From Alkalimonas sp. (GTDB taxonomy: Bacteria > Pseudomonadota > Gammaproteobacteria > Enterobacterales > Alteromonadaceae): a stretch of 15,430 bases of DNA. A program made the translations under genes and the position numbers. Shown here piece by piece: positions 6,695 through 13,793 of the stretch (position 1 is its first letter; each line of letters opens with the position of its first letter). The stretch covers positions 1-15,430 of the forward strand of contig JAIUMG010000036.1 of NCBI GenBank assembly GCA_022565655.1, given 5' to 3'. The notes under the pieces were generated by a model. That model did not search any database. It was not told the DNA's origin and worked only from the letters and a program-made list of their open reading frames with translations.

Positions 6695-7438
6695 ATGCTA
6701 ATACAATTGTTGCTGGCCAGTTCAATGGTGGTACTGGTGGCTTTGCTAGGCGGATTTTTGCTGGTGCTGGCACGACCCTGGTTGAACTGGATGGTGCCTG
6801 TGTTGGTAGGGCTTGCCATCGGGGTGTTGCTTGGCAGTGCCTGGTTGCACTTGATCCCTGAAGCACTGGAAAGTGCTTCTTCATCGGTGTTTATTATGCT
6901 GATGGTACTGCTTGGTTTCCTGTTATTTCACCTGCTGGAGCAAGGTTTACACTGGCACCATCATCAGGTCCCTGAAGGGGAGGAACGCCTGGCCCACTAT
7001 GCGCAGATGAACCTCGTTGGTGATGGGCTGCATAATGCTGTGGATGGTGTGTTGATTGCGGCCAGTTTTATGGTCGATCCTGCGCTTGGTTGGGCGACCA
7101 CGCTGGCTGTGGTGTGGCATGAGTTGCCAAAAGAGATTTCAGATGTGGCAGTTCTGGTGCACGGTGGTGCCAGTTTAAAGCGTGCCATTGTGCTCAACAC
7201 GTTATGCAGTCTGCCAGTGTTCGCCGGGGCCTTACTCTTGTATGCTCTGGGGCAGTGGCTGGTATTGCCATTGGCAGCGTTACTGGCAATTACCGCTGGT
7301 GGTTTTATCTACATTGCGCTCATTGATCTCTACCCGCTCTTGAAATCTGGTACCAAATTCTCACCCTGGCCACAGCAGTTCGCTCTGTTTGCTGGTCTTG
7401 GGCTGATGCTGAGCTTCCTCCTGTTAGAAGGGCATTGA
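6695..7438 (+). CDS. ZIP family zinc transporter, Zur-box controlled
   Basis: This is a second ZIP-family inner-membrane metal importer, 247 residues with about seven to eight membrane segments. Metal-site motifs are HNAVDG (113-118) in helix 4 and HELPKE (142-147) in helix 5, the wording of eukaryote-like ZIP proteins. HLIPEA (52-57) lies at the end of helix 2. A cytoplasmic loop after helix 3 carries HWHHH (86-90), a likely metal-binding patch. The ribosome site GGGGCGAG precedes ATG 6695. The Zur box at 6658-6672 points to zinc as the substrate. The gene is on the same strand as the Fur-controlled ZIP gene but appears to have its own promoter. It ends 80 bases before the convergent Ntn hydrolase gene. 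Confidence 0.9.
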   Translation: MLIQLLLASSMVVLVALLGGFLLVLARPWLNWMVPVLVGLAIGVLLGSAWLHLIPEALESASSSVFIMLMVLLGFLLFHLLEQGLHWHHHQVPEGEERLAHYAQMNLVGDGLHNAVDGVLIAASFMVDPALGWATTLAVVWHELPKEISDVAVLVHGGASLKRAIVLNTLCSLPVFAGALLLYALGQWLVLPLAALLAITAGGFIYIALIDLYPLLKSGTKFSPWPQQFALFAGLGLMLSFLLLEGH

Positions 7439-7447
7439 GTTACCAGA

Positions 7448-7513
7448 GGCTGTTACCAGTAACAGCCGCTGCCGCCTGCTCGAGCAAGCGCATCACGATG
7501 ATTGCTGCAGGCG
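7448..7513. repeat. Two hairpins in the gap between convergent genes
   Basis: The first hairpin is an 8-9 bp perfect stem (GGCTGTTA at 7448-7455 with TAACAGCC at 7460-7467). The second pairs 7473-7479 (CGCCTGC) plus 7483-7487 (AGCAA) with 7502-7506 (TTGCT) plus 7507-7513 (GCAGGCG), leaving a three-base bulge. Neither is followed by a U run on either strand. They may act as transcription-end or RNA-stabilising structures for the ZIP and hydrolase transcripts. Confidence 0.5.
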
Positions 7514-7517
7514 TAGG

Positions 7518-8585
7518 TTAAAGGTCTATCCCCTGAAACTGAAAGGGCTCGGCGGGACTGAATTTGGCCGAGGTCTCGCCGGCATAGACTTGACGTTGAT
7601 CCGCTCGCAGAACTTTGACCTGAGCGTGCTCGCTAAAATCCAGCTTGTTTAAATCGACCCAAAAGGTATTGGGTGTTAGCGCGGTTTCAAAGAAGTACCG
7701 CAAATGCTTGTGGTCGGCCACCATTCGCCACTGGGTGGTAGACAAATTCGGGTAGCCTTCAATCTGATAGCCATAAGGCACCGAGGTATTGCGGATCACA
7801 CTAAACACACTGGCGGTGGCAATGGCTGGGTCGCTGGTTTGCGGAATGCTGTTGATGTAATAGTGGGCCCGGACAAAACGATCGGCTGCTTTCACGGTAC
7901 CGGGTAAAAACTGATTACCAGGAATGCTGTCCCAATACTTTTGGATCGCCAGCTGCTGCTCGTAGGGAGGGTCATTGGTCATCACGACATAGGATGGATC
8001 ATGATGCACCACCAGTTTGCCGTCGATGTATTCAAAAATAGCATTGTCACCACTGGCGTCTGAGACCGACAGGTGTATGGTGGTCATTTTATCCGTGCCA
8101 GGGATCACATCGGTCACCACCACAAACTCTTCTTTGCTCAGTGCCGCCACGGTTTCAGCCACGCTGGCAAAGTTATCCAGTACGTATTGTGCCCATAATG
8201 AAATAGCCAAGCCAGGTTCATCCCCGTGCGGGTTGAACACAGGGTAGTCGGACTCAACCAGCCACAATAGATTAGCCACCAGGCCTTTTTCATTCATGCC
8301 ATCTGAAGTAGCGATATCCCAGGAACTGACCGCCAGACTGCCGTATTTGGCCGTCCAGGTAATGGAGTTATCACCGACTTCACCATGTCGCTGCATACCT
8401 CGCGGGAACAGCCACAGGTTGGCAGGGATCGGCATGGAAAAATCCATGCTGCGACCGGTCATAATGGTTTGTTCCGGGCCTTTGTACATCACCCGGGTAC
8501 AGGCCTCCGCTAACTCGGTGGTGGCTAGCACCGTTAGGCTGCCTGCGGCCAGCAGGCAGCTTAGTTTTTTCAGGGCAAAGCGCAT
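7518..8585 (-). CDS. Exported choloylglycine hydrolase / penicillin V acylase family amidase (Ntn hydrolase)
   Basis: This N-terminal-nucleophile amidase cleaves a linear amide bond; relatives act on conjugated bile salts, penicillin V or acyl-homoserine lactones. The 355-residue precursor has a signal peptide with AEA at 26-28, so cleavage exposes Cys29 as the catalytic N-terminus. Family residues fit at the expected spacing: Cys29, Arg45 and Asp48 in GRSMDF, Asn204 in VMTNDP, and Arg265 in VIRNTS. The GDNSITWTAKYGSLA and SDGMNEKGL blocks are typical of Gram-negative periplasmic members. Choice between bile-salt, penicillin and signal-molecule substrates cannot be made from sequence; for a free-living proteobacterium an acyl-homoserine lactone or lipopeptide substrate is plausible. 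The gene is monocistronic, convergent with the zinc ZIP gene and divergent from the TonB receptor. Confidence 0.88.
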   Translation of the reverse strand: MRFALKKLSCLLAAGSLTVLATTELAEACTRVMYKGPEQTIMTGRSMDFSMPIPANLWLFPRGMQRHGEVGDNSITWTAKYGSLAVSSWDIATSDGMNEKGLVANLLWLVESDYPVFNPHGDEPGLAISLWAQYVLDNFASVAETVAALSKEEFVVVTDVIPGTDKMTTIHLSVSDASGDNAIFEYIDGKLVVHHDPSYVVMTNDPPYEQQLAIQKYWDSIPGNQFLPGTVKAADRFVRAHYYINSIPQTSDPAIATASVFSVIRNTSVPYGYQIEGYPNLSTTQWRMVADHKHLRYFFETALTPNTFWVDLNKLDFSEHAQVKVLRADQRQVYAGETSAKFSPAEPFQFQGIDL

Positions 8586-8647
8586 GGCATCAGTCTCTAA
8601 TTAATGGGGAGATTTTAGAGTCTAGTCAGGTAAGTCACTCATTACCA

Positions 8648-8668
8648 GCATGAAATTCGTTTTCATGC
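8648..8668. promoter_or_regulatory. Inverted repeat, possible Fur-type operator, ahead of the TonB receptor gene
   Basis: GCATGAAA (8648-8655) and TTTCATGC (8661-8668) form a perfect 8-bp inverted repeat around five bases. The inner 15 bases, TGAAATTCGTTTTCA, match 10 of 14 fixed positions of the 7-1-7 Fur pattern. It sits between divergent genes, 84 bases before the TonB receptor start and 63 bases before the hydrolase start. It may be a Fur site or the site of another dimeric repressor. Confidence 0.45.
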
Positions 8669-8751
8669 GGCTTGCTACTGCGACATTTTGCCACATCCCT
8701 TCCGGCTGAAAGCTTTGTTAGATTAAACAAAATAAAATCATAGGTTTATCA

Positions 8752-10875
8752 ATGTTTTCTAATGTTTGGGGCTTGGTAGTTTCGACCGCCATGGCACAGG
8801 TCACAGCAACTGAGGTCGAGGCAGAAGTAACGGCAGCTTCGTCCATCGAAGTGATGGTGGTCACCAGCAGTCGACAGGCGCAGGCTTTGGTACATCTGTC
8901 TGAATCGGTGGCGGTGCTAAGCAAAGAGGAGATTGCCAACGTCAGCCCGGGCCACCCAGCTGATTTGTTGAACCGGGTCTCTGGTGTGCATGTGAATGAT
9001 TTGGGGGGCGAAGGCCATATGACGGCTATACGCCAGCCCATCAGCACCGGTGGGGTGTATTTATTTTTAGAAGATGGTTTACCCACCCGGCCAACCGGCT
9101 TTTTTAACCACAACGGCTTGTATGAAATTGATATCCCCAACTCGGGACGGGTCGAAGTCACCAAAGGGCCTGGCTCGGCGCTCTATGGCAGTGACGCCAT
9201 TGGCGGTATTTTTAATATCCTCACCGCCGAGCCAACCGAGAGCTTTAGTAGCCGGTTGCAGGCGGAGCTGGGTAGTGATGGCTGGCAGCGAGGTTTAGCA
9301 GCGTTTAGTGGCGCTTTGAATGAACAACATCGTGCTCATTGGCAACTTAACCGCACCCAAAGTGATGGTTTTCGTGAAGAAGCAGAGTACACTCGCTTAT
9401 CCAGCAGTTTGCGACTGGATAGCGACCTGAGTGACTCGCTGCAACTGAAAACACTGCTTAGTTTCGGCAGCATAGATCAAAGTGGGACCTCGGGCTTAAG
9501 TTTTACTGACTTTAATGAAAGCCCCCATAAAAACCTTTTTCATGGTGATATGGGCGCCCGCGATGTGCAGGCCCTGCGACTATCCAGTGAGTTTCGTTAT
9601 CAGCTTTCAAATGATACGCAGCTGATGCTGACCCCCTTTTACCGCAACAACCGCTCGGATATGATGCCAAGCTGGATGTTGACCTATGACCCAGTGCTGC
9701 AAGCCACGCGTTTTGAGTCCTTTGGGTTGCTAACACAATACTCAAGGCTTAGTTCCTGCGCGTTGAACTGGACCGCTGGACTGGACATTGACTACACCCC
9801 TGCCAGCTTTGATGAGCAGCAAATTACCGTGTTGCAGGATGGCGATCGGTTCATTGATTATGAAGCAACGGGGCGTAGCAATTACGACTACCGTGCTAAT
9901 CAAACCAGTATCTCACCTTATGCTCAGCTGCAATGGTTTGCCTCTGAGCAGCTGATTGTCAGTCTTGGGGCGCGTTACGATTGGTTTGAAGTCGATTACA
10001 CCGACCGATTGGATGCTTCAGTACCTCAGCAAGTAGAGCGCTCGGTCTGGCTGCGGCCAGAGTCTCAGCGCATTCGCTACCAACAACTTAGCCCCAAAGC
10101 TGGCATCGTCTGGAAGCTAGCCGCAAACCAGCAGCTGTATGCCAATCGTCGTCATGCGTTTCGGGTACCCTCGGTCGGGCAGGTTTTTCGCTCCGGAAGC
10201 AGTGAAGACACCACCGGGCTGAAGCCGGTCAGCGCCGTGAATCACGAACTGGGCTGGCGAGCTCAACTCGATGGACTACGGCTCGATGTCAGTGTCTATG
10301 ATTTGCAAATCAAAGACGACGTGGTGACTTACATCGATGGCCATACTCGCAAAGTGACCAACGCTGGCCATACATCGCACCGTGGTATTGAGTGGATGAC
10401 GCAGTGGCAATTGACCGAGGCAGTGCGTTGGAATCTCAGTGGTACCATCACCTGGCAAAAATACCGAGACTTTCAGTATCTGTTTAGCTGTTTCCCACCA
10501 GCGTGCCTGCCCCCTGTCTCCGAAACCCGCAACTTTGCCGGTTTTGACGTTGGCAAAGCGCCGCGCCAATTGTGGCAGAGCAGCCTGAGTTATCAGCCCA
10601 CAGGAACTGACGCGCTTTGGCTGGAGCTGGAGTGGCAGCAGGTTGGGCGCTACTTCACCGATGAAACCAATACCAATACGTATACGGGGCATGATTTGTT
10701 CCACCTGCGACTACGCTATGAGCTTTCAGCGCAATGGCAGTTGGCCGTGCGCTTAATGAACCTGACCGATAAAAATTATTCCAGCTACACCAGCAATCAG
10801 GTGGGCTCAACGGCTATTGATTACCGGCCCGGAATGCCCCGTAGTGTGTTTGCCAGCCTGAGCTGGCAGTTTTAG
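8752..10875 (+). CDS. TonB-dependent outer-membrane receptor, probably for a ferric siderophore or related metal complex
   Basis: This is a 707-residue gated outer-membrane beta-barrel energised by TonB. The segment IEVMVVTSSRQ (32-42) is a TonB-box-like start, followed by the plug domain (about 45-160; GRVEVTKGPGSALYGSDAIG at 132-151 is the conserved plug signature) and then a barrel to the C-terminal SWQF, ending in the aromatic residue used by the Bam machinery. A cysteine pair in FSCFPPAC lies in a predicted extracellular loop. The signal peptide (MFSNVWGLVVSTAMA) is short and has no basic residue near the start; an in-frame TAG at 8719 limits any upstream extension and no other ATG is available. 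The PepSY-type gene follows after 10 bases, a pairing usual for siderophore uptake with reductive iron release. The ligand itself cannot be named. Confidence 0.92.
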   Translation: MFSNVWGLVVSTAMAQVTATEVEAEVTAASSIEVMVVTSSRQAQALVHLSESVAVLSKEEIANVSPGHPADLLNRVSGVHVNDLGGEGHMTAIRQPISTGGVYLFLEDGLPTRPTGFFNHNGLYEIDIPNSGRVEVTKGPGSALYGSDAIGGIFNILTAEPTESFSSRLQAELGSDGWQRGLAAFSGALNEQHRAHWQLNRTQSDGFREEAEYTRLSSSLRLDSDLSDSLQLKTLLSFGSIDQSGTSGLSFTDFNESPHKNLFHGDMGARDVQALRLSSEFRYQLSNDTQLMLTPFYRNNRSDMMPSWMLTYDPVLQATRFESFGLLTQYSRLSSCALNWTAGLDIDYTPASFDEQQITVLQDGDRFIDYEATGRSNYDYRANQTSISPYAQLQWFASEQLIVSLGARYDWFEVDYTDRLDASVPQQVERSVWLRPESQRIRYQQLSPKAGIVWKLAANQQLYANRRHAFRVPSVGQVFRSGSSEDTTGLKPVSAVNHELGWRAQLDGLRLDVSVYDLQIKDDVVTYIDGHTRKVTNAGHTSHRGIEWMTQWQLTEAVRWNLSGTITWQKYRDFQYLFSCFPPACLPPVSETRNFAGFDVGKAPRQLWQSSLSYQPTGTDALWLELEWQQVGRYFTDETNTNTYTGHDLFHLRLRYELSAQWQLAVRLMNLTDKNYSSYTSNQVGSTAIDYRPGMPRSVFASLSWQF

Positions 10876-10885
10876 GAGATTGTCC

Positions 10886-12316
10886 ATGATCCGAGCTGCA
10901 CAACTGATAAAATGGCACCGGGCTTTGCTATGGCTTGGCGGCATTACACTACTGATCTTTGCCCTGACCGGGGTGTCGCATCCGATCATGAGTTGGACCG
11001 GGCCTCAAGCCGCTACCATGCGGCCACCAGCACTAACACTAAGCAGCGAACAGCTGCAGCAAGCAATGCAGCAGCTGCAGCAAAGCCAACTGCCTGCGCA
11101 GTCGCTAGTAAAGCTGGTGCCGTACCAGCAGCAGGTACTGATCCAACTGACCGAGGATTTACAGAGCCCGCGGCAGTATTTGTTGCTGGAAAATACCGGC
11201 CATAACAGCGAAACCATCTCCGATCAGCAGATGGCGACTTGGTTAGCCAGTCATTACGCGGGCTTGCCAGAGCAGCAGGTACAAAGCAGCCGGATCCTGA
11301 CCGAGTTTAACAGCGCCTATCCTTCAGTAAATCGCTTGCTGCCAGTGTGGCAGGTTGATTTTGACAATGGCCTGAGCCTGTACATTCATACCGAAACGCT
11401 AAGCATGGCGGGTATCACCAACCCTTACAAAACCAATTTGCAGGCATTGTTTCGCCAGTTTCATAGCTGGCAATGGCTGGATGGCGTGCCTGTTCTTAAA
11501 GCCATCATCATGACGCTGTTGCTGGGCAGTGCCTTGCTGTTGGTCAGCACGGGCGCTTGGTTACTGTTGAAGCTGCCAGCCAAAGCCAGACGCAAAGGGC
11601 TGCGCCGCTGGCATTATTTGCTTTCCTGGCTATTGGTATTGCCTGTACTGCTGTACCTGCTCACGGGTATCTATCATTTTGCCTATAAGTATGTTGAGCC
11701 GGATACGCTGGGCCTGACAGTAAGCCCGCCACAGCCGGTGCCTTCGAACTGGCAGTTGCCCGACGATGCCTTGCCGGTTGATACCAGCTACAACAGTGCT
11801 TCCCTGGTGCAGGGCGAGGGCGGGCACTGGTATTGGCGGCTATCTGAATTGAACCCAGGGCAGCAAGCCGACCGAAACAGCCGATTTGCCGGTCAGGCCA
11901 GCGAGCGGGGGGCTGTGTTCCTGCCGTTGTTGCCGACAGCACCAGAGCTTACCGATGCATCGTACGCCCAGTTGCTGGCCAAGCGTTTTATCGGTCTGCA
12001 ACCCACAGATATATTACAGCAACAGCGGGTGGTGCGCTTTGGCCCTGATTACGATTTTCGCAACAAGCGTTTACCGGTCTGGCAGCTTGATTATGCTGCT
12101 GGCCGGATATTTGTTGATGCAGTGAGTGGGCAGTTGGTCGAGCAACAAAGCCGCAGCAGTCGCTGGGAGCGCTATAGTTTTTCTTATATTCACAAGTGGG
12201 GGGTGTTGCAGCCGCCATTGGGTCGGGAGGGACGCGATCAGCTGGTGGTGGCCATGATGCTGCTGGTTGTGTTGTTGGCGGCGATGGGCTTCGCCATGCG
12301 ACTAAAGCGTCGCTAG
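10886..12316 (+). CDS. PepSY-domain inner-membrane protein (PiuB/siderophore-reductase-like)
   Basis: This is a 476-residue membrane protein of the PepSY-associated helix family, whose members are encoded beside TonB receptors and help release iron from siderophores, probably by electron transfer at the inner membrane. I chose ATG 10886 because AGGAG (10874-10878, overlapping the receptor stop codon) lies 7 bases upstream; a TTG at 10880 would be too close. Helices: about 10-33 with WHRALLWLGG and GVSHP, two after GVPVLKAIIM (around 205-230) and RRWHYLLSWLLV (around 238-262, ending GIYHF), and a last one near the C-terminus before MRLKRR. The conserved histidines in WHR, WHY and GIYHF are likely haem or metal ligands in this family. 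Two large periplasmic parts hold the PepSY-like regions, the first rich in glutamine. Expression is presumably with the receptor. Confidence 0.88.
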   Translation: MIRAAQLIKWHRALLWLGGITLLIFALTGVSHPIMSWTGPQAATMRPPALTLSSEQLQQAMQQLQQSQLPAQSLVKLVPYQQQVLIQLTEDLQSPRQYLLLENTGHNSETISDQQMATWLASHYAGLPEQQVQSSRILTEFNSAYPSVNRLLPVWQVDFDNGLSLYIHTETLSMAGITNPYKTNLQALFRQFHSWQWLDGVPVLKAIIMTLLLGSALLLVSTGAWLLLKLPAKARRKGLRRWHYLLSWLLVLPVLLYLLTGIYHFAYKYVEPDTLGLTVSPPQPVPSNWQLPDDALPVDTSYNSASLVQGEGGHWYWRLSELNPGQQADRNSRFAGQASERGAVFLPLLPTAPELTDASYAQLLAKRFIGLQPTDILQQQRVVRFGPDYDFRNKRLPVWQLDYAAGRIFVDAVSGQLVEQQSRSSRWERYSFSYIHKWGVLQPPLGREGRDQLVVAMMLLVVLLAAMGFAMRLKRR

Positions 12317-12322
12317 GTCTCA

Positions 12323-12351
12323 GCACCATGCGACACTATGTCGCATGGTGC
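12323..12351. repeat. Perfect 12-bp inverted repeat after the PepSY gene
   Basis: GCACCATGCGAC (12323-12334) pairs perfectly with GTCGCATGGTGC (12340-12351) around ACTAT. It starts 7 bases after the stop codon. No U run follows on either strand, so it is not a standard rho-independent terminator. It may stabilise the 3' end of the receptor-PepSY transcript or be a protein-binding site. Confidence 0.6.
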
Positions 12352-12376
12352 AGTCGAGGCGCTTCGGTTATCCTTA

Positions 12377-12406
12377 TTGCAGACTTTTCCACTGCTGTGC
12401 GATAGT
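12377..12406 (+). promoter_or_regulatory. Possible promoter of the sensor kinase-regulator operon
   Basis: TTGCAG (12377-12382) and GATAGT (12401-12406) are 18 bp apart. A start near 12413 would give a leader of about 50 bases that contains the terminator hairpin at 12425-12450. The boxes are only fair matches, and no other promoter fits between that hairpin and the kinase ATG. Confidence 0.35.
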
Positions 12407-12424
12407 CTGTTAAGACATTTTGCA

Positions 12425-12450
12425 ACGGCTGCCTGGCAGCCGTCTTTTTT
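12425..12450 (+). terminator. Rho-independent terminator directly before the kinase gene
   Basis: ACGGCTGC (12425-12432) pairs perfectly with GCAGCCGT (12436-12443) around CTG, followed by C and six T. It lies 109 bases after the PepSY stop, so it can end the receptor-PepSY transcript, but it also lies only 14 bases before the kinase ATG at 12465, so any promoter for the kinase must read through it. Confidence 0.85.
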
Positions 12451-12464
12451 GGATATTCCACCCT

Positions 12465-13793
12465 ATGATTGCCTTATCGGCTTTGCAACCTGAACATCAA
12501 GTTCGACAGCTGGCTCGTTTTCGCTGGGGCTTGATCGCTTTTATTGCTCTGGCCATGCTGGTTGCCTGGTTGTTGGCTTATGTGGTCAGTTCCTGGCCTT
12601 TGCTTCTGTTGCTACTTGGGTTGCAGGCTGCTTCCAACGTGTTGCTCAATCTGTTGCCCAATACAGGCCGATACAGCATCCGACTGTATGCGCTCTATGC
12701 GCTGGGAGACATTCTACTGCTAAGCTGCATGCTGTTGCTGACTGGCGGTGTTGGTAATGGTTTGGTAGCGTTATTGCTATTGCCGGTGGCGGTTTCGGCG
12801 GTGTTATTGCCCGGCCGACTTTGCTATCTGGTGGCTTTAATTGCTTTACTGGCCTATAGCTTGTTGCTGGTACTGGGCGATGTCGGCAGCATGCATAGCT
12901 CTGGGCACAGTTCTGGGTTAAGTGGACCCTGGCTGGAGTTGCAGCCGGAACATCGGGTACATGACAGCAGCGCATCGCAGCATAGCGGCCACAGCCATGG
13001 CAGCTTTGATCAGCATTTGCAGCAGATGTGGTGGGCTTTTGCTTTATCGGCCGGCTTAATCAGCTGGTTTATCAGCGCTCAGGCCGGGCAAATTCGCCAG
13101 CAAGCCAGGGTGCTGAGTCAGTTGCAGCAACAGCAACTGCAGCAGGAGCAAATGTTGGCACTGGCGACCTTTGCTGCCAATACCGCCCATGATTTGGCCA
13201 CACCTATTCAAACCATGGCATTGATTGCCGAAGAACTTGAGATGCCCGCTGGGCAACAGCCACAACTGGCCGACTTGCAAAGCCAGCTGCAGCGCTGCCA
13301 ACAATTGGTACAGCAGCTGCGACAGGATGCCAGCAGTTTGCGTCAGCCCCAGCAAACCGAGCCGGTGCAGGCAGCAACGGCACAAGCGGTTCAGCGCTGG
13401 CTGGCCAGCCGGCCGGATATCGAAGCCCATTGCAGCAAGACGCTGACCGACGATGATTTTGCGCTGCCAGAGCCGCAAATCCTGACGGCGGCGCTGTTAA
13501 ATATTTTGGATAATGCCGCCGATGCCAGTGTAGCGAACCAGCAGCCGCGCCTCGACATTGATTGGCAACTGACCAGGGCAGGTTGCAGCATTGAGATCCG
13601 TGATTATGGTGAAGGTTTATCTGAGCAACGGCTGCAGGAGCTGGGGAAATTACCACAGCTTAGTGAGCAGGGCCTGGGGATTGGTCAGTTTCTGGCCAAT
13701 GCAAGCATTGAACGGCTGGGCGGCCAGGTGCAGCGAAGCAATCAACAGGACGGTACCTTAACCCGTATTTTTATCCCTCGAGGTCAGCGATGA
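12465..13793 (+). CDS. RegB/PrrB/RoxS-type redox-sensing membrane histidine kinase
   Basis: This is a 442-residue sensor kinase that would phosphorylate the adjacent regulator in response to the redox state of the respiratory chain. Six membrane helices span about 20-205. The loop GGVGNGL (94-100) sits where RegB has its quinone-binding GGxxNPF box, with Pro and Phe changed. The loop before the last helix (about 142-187) carries eight histidines. The dimerisation box is AHDLATPIQT with phospho-acceptor His242; Cys278 in LQRCQQ corresponds in position to the redox-active cysteine of RegB. The ATPase domain shows the N box (NILDNAADA, 346-354), DYGEGL (380-385) and GLGIGQF (403-409). ATG 12465 is taken as start; a TTG at 12420 would place a terminator hairpin inside the coding region. 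The stop overlaps the regulator start (ATGA). Confidence 0.88.
   Translation: MIALSALQPEHQVRQLARFRWGLIAFIALAMLVAWLLAYVVSSWPLLLLLLGLQAASNVLLNLLPNTGRYSIRLYALYALGDILLLSCMLLLTGGVGNGLVALLLLPVAVSAVLLPGRLCYLVALIALLAYSLLLVLGDVGSMHSSGHSSGLSGPWLELQPEHRVHDSSASQHSGHSHGSFDQHLQQMWWAFALSAGLISWFISAQAGQIRQQARVLSQLQQQQLQQEQMLALATFAANTAHDLATPIQTMALIAEELEMPAGQQPQLADLQSQLQRCQQLVQQLRQDASSLRQPQQTEPVQAATAQAVQRWLASRPDIEAHCSKTLTDDDFALPEPQILTAALLNILDNAADASVANQQPRLDIDWQLTRAGCSIEIRDYGEGLSEQRLQELGKLPQLSEQGLGIGQFLANASIERLGGQVQRSNQQDGTLTRIFIPRGQR

Noticed and set aside
10912..11205. Alanine-rich 97-codon frame overlapping the PepSY gene
   Set aside because: It is an out-of-frame reading of a glutamine/CAG-rich coding stretch (CAG read as GCA), inside a well-supported gene.
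12323..12351. Reading the 12-bp palindrome as the rho-independent terminator of the receptor-PepSY operon
   Set aside because: No U run follows on either strand; the hairpin at 12425-12450 has one and is the better terminator.
12420..12464. N-terminal extension of the kinase to a TTG at 12420
   Set aside because: The added codons coincide with a perfect terminator hairpin and its T run, and family members start about ten residues before the first conserved block, as ATG 12465 does.
13100..13160. CAG/CAA-rich run in the kinase as a possible microsatellite
   Set aside because: It encodes a glutamine-rich linker or coiled-coil with mixed codons (QLQQQQLQQEQ) and is not an exact tandem repeat; similar Gln-rich stretches occur across the window.
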